From: Ichthyosporea sp. XGB-2017a
Lineage: Eukaryota > Opisthokonta > Ichthyosporea
DNA: 64,000 bases
NCBI GenBank assembly: GCA_002811675.1
Contig: PDIM01010326.1
Location: 1-64,000, forward strand
Reading direction: 5' to 3'
Below are positions 56,030 to 64,000 of this stretch, piece after piece (within the stretch, counting starts at the first letter, position 1; every line of letters begins with the position of its first letter). The position numbers and the translations under genes are program-made. The notes under the pieces were generated by a model, which saw nothing but the letters and a program-made list of their open reading frames with translations, had not been told where the DNA came from and searched no databases.

Positions 56030-58408
56030 ATGCTAAGCCTGACTCCCTTTTGGAGAGGCTCATGCCCTCATGTGGCACCACTCTTTGGTAGGGTAAGTTT
56101 CACATATTTTATTGGGGTCATAGAAAACTATCACCGTTATTGATTGCCATTCTCATTTGCGTCTGCTCTTTGGTTTATAGTCAACAATTTTCTTCACAGG
56201 AAGTAGTAAACAAATCTTCCCCGTAAAAAGAAGCAACCTTTGGCGTTGGGGCCATTCAGATTCGCTTAGAAGTCCACTGAGAAGGGTAAGTTAAAGATTA
56301 AACACCCCGGCTTGTCTTCTTTTGTCCTACACCCTAGGGAAGAGCCCCTTGCTCTTGTAATATTTAATTGAATCTGTTATTGATGCTCTAATTGTCTTTT
56401 GCAGTTTTGCTCTCAAGCCGACACCAAGGTTGGAGCTGTGAAAGAAAATGGGAAGAAATCTTTAACTCTGGGAGTTCCAAAGAAAAAATATGCACTGAGT
56501 GAAACGTCAATCATCAGAAACATGGCAAAGTAGGTAGCATCTTGTATGGTGAGGGTGTGGAGTGGATTGTTTATTTACTAGCTTGTCTCACATCAACTCA
56601 TTATGTGACTTTTGCTTAACAGATATTTGTGGCCAAAAGACCCCCGCCTAAAGGCGCGAGTAGTTACTGCGATTTCTTTTCTAGTCTTTGCCAAAGTTCT
56701 GAATATACAGGTTCCTGCGATATTCAAGCACGGGATTGACATGCTCAACGGAGGCTATGGTGCGGGAACGGCGTATGCTACGGGGGAGGCCCTCGTACTT
56801 GCGGCTGGGTCTGTTATGATTGGGTATGGAATTGCTCGTGCGGGAGCATCGTTCTTTAGTGAAATGCGAAACGCAGTGTTCACAAAAGTGGCGCATGCAT
56901 CTATTCGACGAGTAGCCAGATCCACTTTCCTACACCTGCTCTCGTTGGACTTATCCTTTCATTTGGGAAGGCAAACGGGCGCTATGTCAAGGGCGATTGA
57001 TCGAGGAACCCGTGGTATAAACTTTGTTTTATCAGCAGCGTTGTTTAACATTGTGCCAACAGTTCTGGAAATATCAATGGTTGCAGGACTCCTTACTTAC
57101 AACTACGGAGCGAAGTTTGCAATTCTTTCTACCACTTGTATTGCTGCCTATACTGTATTCACACTCTCGGTAACTCAATGGCGAACTAATTTTCGAAAGG
57201 ATATGAATAAGGCCGATAACGAAGGTGGAGCAAAAAGTGTAGATACACTTTTAAACTACGAGACAGTAAAGTACTTTAACAATGAGCAATGGGAGGCGGA
57301 TCGTTATGACAAGGTTCTTGCGAAATACGAAAAGGCGTCATTAAAAACGCACACTAGCTTGGCATTTCTGAACTTTGGACAAAATGCTATATTTTCAGCT
57401 AGTCTTGCGGGAATCATGTATCTGACAACAGATGGTATTGTTTCGGGGACATTGACAGTGGGTGATTTGGTCATGGTAAATGGTCTTCTTTTTCAACTGT
57501 CTTTCCCCCTGAATTTCTTAGGATCAGTGTATCGTGAAATAAGGCAAAGTTTGCAAGATATGAGAAATATGTTTGAACTTCTTAACAAGCATCCTGGAAT
57601 CTCAGATAATGCTAGCCATCCATTACTTGAAATTACTGCTGGGGAAGTGGAGTTTAACAATGTAGACTTTGGCTATGTTGCTGACCATAATCTTTTGCAA
57701 AAGCTTAGCTTCACCGCTCGCCCAGGAAAGACTCTAGCCTTCGTAGGTGCAAGTGGTTGCGGCAAAAGCACAATATTGCGACTTCTGTTTAGATTCTATG
57801 ACCCAGCAAGTGGTGCCATAAAGATTGATGGGCAAGATATTTCTCAATTGAATTTAGAAAGTGTGCGAAAACGCATTGGGGTGGTACCACAGGACACTGT
57901 CCTGTTTAATGATACGATCATGTATAACATCCGATATGGAAATTTGAGGGCTACCGATGATGAAATATATGAAATCGCAAAGCGCTCAAAGATACATGAT
58001 GTGATTATGCGCATGCCCAATGGCTATGACACCATAGTTGGTGAGCGTGGACTTAAACTTAGCGGGGGTGAAAAGCAAAGGGTGGCCATTGCAAGAGCAC
58101 TTTTGAAAGATCCCGAAATTATCTTGTGCGATGAAGCGACATCTGCTCTGGATACTAATACTGAAAGACATATTTTAGCAACTCTTCGTGACTTGTGCCG
58201 AGACAAAACTACGATCATGATTGCCCATCGGTTGGCCACAATCGTAGATGCTGATGATATCTTTGTTTTGGACAAAGGCAGTGTTGTGGAAAGGGGAACT
58301 CATCAAAGCCTTCTATCAGACCCTAATTCTAAATACCGCTCCTTATGGATGAGTCAGCAATCAAGCATGCACGATGCAGACTCCACAAGTCAAACCAATG
58401 AGAAATAA
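56030..58408 (+). CDS. ABCB7: Mitochondrial ABC half-transporter ABCB7/Atm1
   Basis: Four exons, 56030-56092, 56181-56285, 56405-56529 and 56623-58408, all in phase, give 692 residues (yeast Atm1 690). The transporter sits in the inner mitochondrial membrane and exports a glutathione-linked sulfur or Fe-S precursor for cytosolic Fe-S protein assembly. The three short 5' exons encode an Arg/Ser-rich acid-free start ([20 protein letters not shown]), a good import sequence. The membrane domain has [20 protein letters not shown] and [20 protein letters not shown], the Atm1/ABCB7 signature. The nucleotide domain has Walker [10 protein letters not shown] (from 473), the Q-loop [11 protein letters not shown], signature [14 protein letters not shown], Walker [13 protein letters not shown] and the switch His in IAHRLATI. 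Initial reading from the large exon alone would miss the targeting sequence. Confidence 0.95.
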
Positions 58409-58599
58409 ACACGGAAATTGACCGCATCTTGTGTATGAGACCAATTTGGACACGACAGTACCTATGATGTTTTTTTATGGTGATAGCAGTGCGATATATG
58501 CACGGGAGAGAAGCTTTATTCTTATCAGCTTATTGTATTGAATAAAATGCAAATGGGTGCGTATTTAGTGGATGCAACACGAGGTCTGTAATAGATACT

Positions 58600-60237
58600 T
58601 TAGCAACCAGAACCACCAATAAATTTGAGACATTGTGTAGAAGGCACAATAGTAAGCGCAATGCAGAGGGTGGCGTAAATCAAACAGGCAGTGACCAAGA
58701 CAATGACAAGAATTGCGAGAAGTTTACTCGAGGGCTTATTGGCCAACGCACGCGCTTGTTCCTTTTGTTTGGGGAACAAGGGCATGACGAGCAAGCAACA
58801 GAGCATTAAGCAAGTAATGGAGAGTTGGTAGTACGACCATGACTCACGAAATTGGGTGGTGTCGGCTTTAATAGCTGCATTGGATAAGTGATCAAAAGCG
58901 CTCATGAGCTGGTTGCTGAGAACGGTGACGAGAGGAATGCAAATATTGTGCACAGTGGAAAACAAACCAAAAACTAAAGCTTCGTGTCCTGGGGCGGCAA
59001 TCTCAACCATAAAGAAGGAAGAGATGATAAAATTCATTCCATACGGTAACTGGTTAGTGGCAGAAAGAACAACGTAGAGCCAGCTATTATGGCTGACATC
59101 CCAAACAAAGAGAAATACCAAATTCACCAAGAGAAGCTGAACAATGAAAGTTCCAATGAACATGTAAACCCAGTTGTATTTCAGTCCCCATTTCTTGACT
59201 ATCTGCATACCAATAAGAATGAGAACATATTGGAAGATATTATTCATATTGTTTTGAAAACTGTCCATTCCAAGGGTAATGGTAGCAAAGTTAACGTTGG
59301 TGTTGTTAGTAAAACCCATGAAAGTTTGGTTTACAATCATGAAAAACATTAGCTGGTAGATTGCTCTGTTCATTAGTATGTCTTTTAAAGACTTCATCTC
59401 TCCGGTGAGTGTTCTCTTCACTTCCTGTTTAACATATCTTTCCTCGTCCATGCAAAAAAACAGAAATGGATATGCAGCAGCAGCAGCGCAAGCCAAAACC
59501 AAAAAGTTGTTGTTAATGCTCAATTCGAAGTCAAATGAACCGCTGTAGTAAGGTCCACTCATTCCCAGCGCAGCAATAACGAATGTTACCATGGTTCCAA
59601 TAAAGCGGGCACTGTACACCAAGGTCAAGGTCTTGCCTCGGGCACTTTCACTTTCTCTGTGGGAGAGATAACAGGTAAAGCCATCATTAGCACAATCCGC
59701 CATGACAGAGAAGAAATTTTGAACAGTCATTAAGCCCAAGATGGCTTCGATAGACAAAGATTCAGCTACAAATGCCAGTACAAAGGTAATGGCAATGGAA
59801 ACTCCACTGCCAAAAAGTTGGTAAAATTTTTTGCTATAGCCCAATACAGGACAGAAGTCAATAAAGAACCCGTAAAAGATTTTGTATGACCAGAAGATTG
59901 TGATGAGCTGCTGGGAGCTGGTGTAAAAGGCAGAATCTTTGTGGTTAAGAATAATGACCAGGGGCTGAAGAAAACCAACCAGCCCAAGAAAGATGCCAAC
60001 AATGTAATAAGAGCACGCGAGACCGAAATACTTCCTTGACCAGATGGTAGGACTTTTGCCATCAGCTGTTTGCACATGGCGAAATTCGTCGTCAACTTTC
60101 TCTTCGGTTGGATCAAATGTGGAAAACCCAGCCTCAGCTTCTTTAACCTTTGTGTCGAAATGGTTTTTGTTAACCGCTGCTATTTCACCATCAAGGGTAC
60201 AGCTAGCTCGAGATACACGGGCCAAGTTAGAATTCAT
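58600..60237 (-). CDS. BT1/folate-biopterin transporter family membrane protein
   Basis: A single exon of 545 residues with about twelve membrane helices, a long cytosolic N-terminus (~70 residues) and an extra C-terminal helix. It is a Major Facilitator-like carrier. The segment YKIFYGFFIDFCPVLGYSKK corresponds to the conserved K-x-x-YG-x-x-D-x-x-P-x-x-GY motif of the BT1 family (folate, biopterin or related solutes in kinetoplastids, plants and stramenopiles). VMADCANDGF and ARFIGTMVTFV fit its next helices, and NQLPYGMNFIISSFFMVEI lies in the second half. Substrate cannot be told from sequence. The gene has a TATA box 161 bp upstream. It faces the ABCB7 gene tail to tail, with 191 bp between stops. 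Confidence 0.8.
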   Translation of the reverse strand: MNSNLARVSRASCTLDGEIAAVNKNHFDTKVKEAEAGFSTFDPTEEKVDDEFRHVQTADGKSPTIWSRKYFGLACSYYIVGIFLGLVGFLQPLVIILNHKDSAFYTSSQQLITIFWSYKIFYGFFIDFCPVLGYSKKFYQLFGSGVSIAITFVLAFVAESLSIEAILGLMTVQNFFSVMADCANDGFTCYLSHRESESARGKTLTLVYSARFIGTMVTFVIAALGMSGPYYSGSFDFELSINNNFLVLACAAAAAYPFLFFCMDEERYVKQEVKRTLTGEMKSLKDILMNRAIYQLMFFMIVNQTFMGFTNNTNVNFATITLGMDSFQNNMNNIFQYVLILIGMQIVKKWGLKYNWVYMFIGTFIVQLLLVNLVFLFVWDVSHNSWLYVVLSATNQLPYGMNFIISSFFMVEIAAPGHEALVFGLFSTVHNICIPLVTVLSNQLMSAFDHLSNAAIKADTTQFRESWSYYQLSITCLMLCCLLVMPLFPKQKEQARALANKPSSKLLAILVIVLVTACLIYATLCIALTIVPSTQCLKFIGGSGC

Positions 60238-62206
60238 AATTTCGAGTGGTATTGAGGGTGCGAATATTTAACAGAGATAAAAACAAACGTCAAAAGTTTA
60301 AGATTTGTCAAGAGATTCGCAGCAAATCTTTTTATGAAACTATTGTTATTTGTTGTTTTTGTTGTTATTGTTGCTCTGTGCAGGATTTTCAGACCTGTAT
60401 TTATAGTTGGAGCAGAGTATGTGTTCTTGAATGTAGAGCATTGTCAACGCCCAGCTGTGACTCTTTAATATAAACTATTCATAACAACATGAAGCAGCCA
60501 GGCCATATATTGTATATATTATGAAAGGTATATAATATATCTGATACATTTATTTTTAGAAAGGATAAAATTACGTATATACGTGTACAGCTGAATATAA
60601 TCGAGGTAACCAGTAAACCCTTCAGGGACCGAGCTCAGCGATTTGTGCAAGTCGGTCCGCGGTCCTTCAAAGACTCTCAGCGTATCTTGTCAGTCAAAAG
60701 GGCCTGTTTGAGTCGGGGCTGTCCATGGGAAACCACAGTTCTTGAATCGCGTCTTTGATCCGTGGATAATGATGGCCAGTAATTGTAGTGACAGGACCCT
60801 CCCTCGACCCTAATACGACCCCATTGATCCGCAATGCTGGTTGAGACTCGCACAGGTTACAAACAGCAGCGGATATAAATAGCTGCAATAGTATCGAATC
60901 CCCGATCGATCGAGTTTTGATTATAAGCCACACGACTTGAATAAAGCTACAGCTATACATGCAGTGACAGCTACATAGTACACACTATGTACTGTACTGC
61001 TGTGCAATATGCATAGCTAGTCTGTAGTACACTGTAAAGATAAAATGTTGAGACTCAGAACAGTCTCTAGTATGCATGAACAATCAGACATGAGAATTGA
61101 TACCGCTAATTTTAGAAATAAATAGACTGTAAGAGCTGAGACCCAATTTACGAGTTTTAGCTACTAAAATGTTGCAATAGAGAGGCTGAACTAAGGGACA
61201 GATGGAGAGATGTCTTATCTCCGCATGGAGTTCCTCTAACTTGAAATACTATTAGTTAACTGTCATCCTCCTTATTCGAATTGAAAAAGGACACGTCAAT
61301 AGGGATAATCCGTATTTCTCTAGTCCCATTCAGTGCTTGTTGGTGCTTGTTTGGGTTCGAAGTGCATGCCCGGCTGTGTACCATTGCTTAATATTTGGAA
61401 TTAAGGTAACGAGAGCTCAATTTAAGTGTTTGAACTGTTGTGACCTGGAACATGGACATATCTTAAAGTTTCATATAGATTTTATTAAACTTAGCCCTTA
61501 AGTTCAATGTCTTTTGACAATGATATTGCTTTAAAAATATCAAGCTAGACACACTTCTATTTACGGCATTCTGCTACTCTGCGAACGGTCAATGAATCCA
61601 CTGGCTGTTGAACCAGATTTACTCTAAATGCAATATATGCATTTGTCCTCCTACTGCCTACTTGCGACAACATCAATGCCACTATGTTCTGTCCAAAAAC
61701 AGTTTTTTCAAAGTATTAATGAAACGGCACACCGCACAGAGGCGAAAGTGCGAAACCTGAATTGAAACCGCCCATTCTGACTCATCTGTAAGTTGTAACC
61801 TCCAGAGACCGCTACTTGGTGTCTTACTCGAACTCATAATTATAAGAAACACTCCACACTTCCAGAGAAATGAAGTGTGCGCAGCAAAAGGGAAGACAAA
61901 AGGTAAAAACAGGATCGTTCGATCAGACTTGTGACTGTTATATGGAGAATAGAAAAGAGATCGACCAATCACAGAGAAAGCTAATTGGCAGATAGGCCAA
62001 TCAGGCGTCAGGAGCTTCATTTACGTAGCTGATGATTGGCCCTTTGGATATATTAGGAAGGAAAGGGACTGAAACTTTAAATTACCGGTCACAGTCCACC
62101 ACATAGCAACCAGTTACTATAACACTCCATTATAAGAGGATCAAGTATTATGAACTCCTTAATTGGGGTGCCGGCCCTCGGGAAAGGTAGAAAATAGGAT
62201 TTCTGT
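60238..62206. other. 2-kb gene-free spacer between the transporter and retroelement debris
   Basis: No supported gene. Two frames (60694-60960, 61682-62020, both minus) lack motifs. Notable parts are the transporter promoter, an inverted repeat ACATAGT/ACTATGT with a 4-base loop near 60972-60990, and four CCAAT boxes in alternating orientation at 61965-62039. Confidence 0.45.
60398..60405 (-). promoter_or_regulatory. TATA box of the BT1-type transporter gene
   Basis: TATAAATA on the minus strand, 161 bp before the ATG, similar in sequence and spacing to the boxes before the two Ser-Gly surface-protein genes. Confidence 0.55.
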
Positions 62207-62502
62207 ATATAATTTTAGGATTTTATATGGGAAGAAATTATATGTGGTATAACATTTATCCAATTAGGTATTAGGTTCTCACACTTAGAGGGTGTTTCAT
62301 AATATTACTTAACGTCATGCTATGATGGCCTCATTACTTCATACTTAATTACTATCACTGGAGTGACTTCGATTATTGAGCGATCCAAAGTGGGTAGCAA
62401 GACCATCAACATGTACAGAATATGAAGTAAACGATGAATTCCAATAGCATATAATTTTAGGATTTTATATGGGAAGAAATTATATGTGGTATAACATTTA
62501 TC
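62207..62502. repeat. 296-bp segment bounded by identical 54-bp direct repeats
   Basis: The same 54 bases (starting ATATAATTTTAGGATTTT, ending AACATTTATC) occur at 62207-62260 and 62449-62502, in the same orientation and without a mismatch, around 188 bp of unrelated sequence. The right copy abuts the point where the retrotransposon reverse-transcriptase frame breaks off. This resembles a miniature terminal-repeat element or a duplication made on insertion. The repeats lack TG...CA ends, so a standard LTR is not shown. Confidence 0.75.
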
Positions 62503-63676
62503 GTGGAATATGTGCACGAAAGAAATTTGTCATTCCTAGAAAGCTTTGTATGTCTTTCCCAGTCCTCAACTTCTTGTGGTTGTAAATTGATTCAGCTTTC
62601 ATAGGGTCAATAGCAATGCCTGCTGCACTAACAAGTCGTCCTAGCACACGTAGTCGTTTGAAACCAAAGTAACATTTCTTGATTCCAATTTTCAGCTTTG
62701 CCTTAGTCAGAGCCTCCAAGACCATCTTGACTACCCTTATGTGTTCCTCTACTGTGTCAGTAAAAACAACAATATCGTCGAGGTATGCCATGCAATTTGG
62801 AATGCCCTGCAGGACCTTGTTAATGAGTCGAGAGAACAGACCAGGAACATGTTTCAAACCAAAGGGTGCCCTTTTATAGTGCCAACGTTCTCCCTTCCAG
62901 GTAAAAGAGAGTTTCTCAGCATGTTCAGGAAGTATAGGCATATGATGGAAGCCTCGGGTCAAGTCAATAAGAGAATAAATAGCAAAGCCAGAGCAAGCAG
63001 CAATCATAGTATTAGCATTCGTCAGGGGAAATAGCGTACAGAGTAGCATCAAATTTAACAGTCTAACGTCAATACACGGACGGGTCTCAGCCTCTTTAAA
63101 GTCAGCAGCAGTTAGTTCAGACCTATGTTTCTTGAAAACAGTATGAATCGCAGAATTCCATCTACAGTTGGGGTTAGATCTAGCAATCGTCCCATTGTCA
63201 GCGAGTTTCTGTAGTTCTGTATCCTTGCTCTTAAGAAACCTAGGATGGTTTTTGTACTGCTCTTGGTAGACAAATTTTCCTTCCGGTGTGTCGAGTCTCA
63301 CTATTGCCTCTGGAAGAGGGCAATATCCATCATTTGGTAGCTGGTCCTGTAGTCAAAGGTTATGCTCAATAGCCTTTTGAATTCTTGACTGTTCTTCATG
63401 AGGCAAATTCGGGGATATCTTGCTATTATTGTTCACAAGCTCCCAGTCACGTTTTTCATTTTGTGATGATGGAACCAGTGCTGGTATACTCGTTAAGGTA
63501 ATTGCAATACTTTCCATGATATCTCGACCAATCAGAAATTTAGAAGCCAGTGGGAATACTGCCAGGCTAGCGTTTTTTAGGGGTATATATAGAGCCACAT
63601 TTCAAGTTTGGCAGATCAACCAAGTCCACAGAGTGAGTCTGAGAGTTATTGACGGGTGTGCGGATGGTGATCAGAC
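62498..63676 (-). pseudogene. Ty3/gypsy-type retrotransposon pol fragment (protease end and reverse transcriptase)
   Basis: A decayed pol coding strand. From right to left: a protease-like piece (about 63676-63595, then after a frame change FLIGRDIMES near 63515-63545), one in-frame TGA at 63355-63353, and a reverse transcriptase. The latter has the order DTELQKLADNGTIARSN, RPCIDVRLLN, YSLIDLTRGFHHMPI, FGLKHVPGLFSRLIN and the catalytic YLDDIVVF, then FLGMTNFFRAHIP. This spacing is typical of Ty3/gypsy LTR elements. The catalytic YLDD pair is intact. It stops abruptly at 62498, inside the connection to RNase H, where the 54-bp repeat begins. No RNase H or LTR is found. It is a fragment, not a working element. 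Confidence 0.88.
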
Positions 63677-64000
63677 TTTCATGGTAGTACTCCTATTGCT
63701 GTGATGTTTGCTCGTACTTTGAATGAGTTTGTTAACTACAACAACTTGCCTGAAGACAACTTGAAACCTGACGTTGAAATGCTTAACAACCGAGTGACCG
63801 AGATGCGGAATGTAGTACGCGATGCTTTGAAACAAAAAATTGACGAAACGCTGAACAAGAGAGCTAGATACTACTCTAATGGAAGACTGATTAAGAACGA
63901 TGATTTGTTACCTGGCTCTGCTGTTCTGCTTTATGACAAGGAAGCTTCTTCCAAACTGGACCCAAAGTATTTTGGACCTTTCTCTATTATTCGGAAGAAC
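63671..64000 (+). CDS. Partial retrotransposon integrase C-terminus (GPF/Y-type)
   Basis: A plus-strand frame open to the window edge (110 codons, no stop). It begins in the catalytic-core end, HGSTPIAVMFARTLNEF (compare the T-x-x-SP-x-x-L-x-F/YGR block of gypsy integrases). A helical stretch follows, then LPGSAVLLYDKEASSKLDP, KYFGPFSIIRKN, the GPF/Y module that closes Ty3/gypsy integrases. The N-terminal zinc finger and DDE core are missing, because the sequence to the left is the opposite-strand pol fragment, preceded by TGA at 63668. It belongs to a second element or to a rearranged piece of the same one. Confidence 0.8.

Noticed and set aside
61682-62020. 112-codon minus-strand frame near the CCAAT cluster
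   Set aside because: No family, no signal peptide of good shape, and its start lies inside the CCAAT cluster.
1-64000. CRISPR array, rRNA or bacterial-type operon
   Set aside because: None seen. The only regular tandem array is the 55-bp minisatellite with no spacers, and all recognised genes are eukaryotic.

Overview
The window is nuclear DNA of a gene-dense, intron-poor unicellular eukaryote. Seven genes have 1-3 short introns of about 72-119 bp with GT-AG ends (one looks GC-AG). Several very long genes have none. Polyadenylation signals are AATAAA-like. The code is standard: TAG ends RRP40, one V-ATPase subunit and the Sla2/HIP1R gene. The lineage cannot be fixed from sequence alone. The mix of a Sla2/HIP1R endocytic adaptor, a BT1-type transporter, FG-GAP and EGF surface proteins and TTAGGG-like promoter motifs suits a free-living or host-associated protist.

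Layout. 1-318: partial charged, helical ORF (minus). 2.7-6.9 kb: P5B-type P-ATPase with a secreted-type N-terminus. 6.9-16.0 kb: giant LRR type I membrane protein (minus). 16.5-18.8 kb: FG-GAP membrane protein. 19.2-20.5 kb: N-acetylglucosamine kinase. 21.8-25.5 kb: PP6 catalytic subunit, exosome RRP40 and nucleoporin RAE1. 26-29.8 kb: two paralogous small Ser-Gly-repeat, probably GPI-anchored proteins around a 3.1 kb gene-free gap. 31.8-36.5 kb: giant EGF-repeat membrane protein carrying an uninterrupted hexapeptide-repeat (left-handed beta-helix) block. 36.7-42.2 kb: RAD17 clamp loader and DHX16/Prp2 spliceosomal helicase, divergent across a 55-bp minisatellite. 42.4-48.2 kb: tandem V-ATPase subunit a genes, the downstream copy with one in-frame TAG. 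49.0-51.2 kb: type II glycosyltransferase-like protein. 51.6-52.2 kb: prefoldin 6. 52.5-55.4 kb: Sla2/HIP1R. 56.0-58.4 kb: mitochondrial ABCB7/Atm1. 58.6-60.2 kb: BT1-type transporter. 62.2-64 kb: rearranged retrotransposon fragments and a short direct-repeat insertion.

How it fits together. Most genes are independent housekeeping functions: RNA decay and export, splicing, checkpoint clamp loading, vacuolar acidification, endocytosis, Fe-S export and protein folding. A second group builds the cell surface and endomembrane: the EGF/beta-helix, LRR and FG-GAP proteins, the Ser-Gly proteins, the glycosyltransferase, P5B ATPase and V-ATPase. Housekeeping genes often sit in divergent pairs whose shared spacers carry CCCTAACCCT-type telomere-like motifs. 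The Ser-Gly protein genes and the BT1 transporter gene instead have TATAAAT(A) boxes about 100-160 bp before the ATG.

Main points to follow up: the EGF plus beta-helix fusion; the single TAG inside an otherwise intact V-ATPase subunit a; the telomere-like promoter decamer; the P5B pump with a Cys-rich ectodomain; and the Ser-Gly protein pair.
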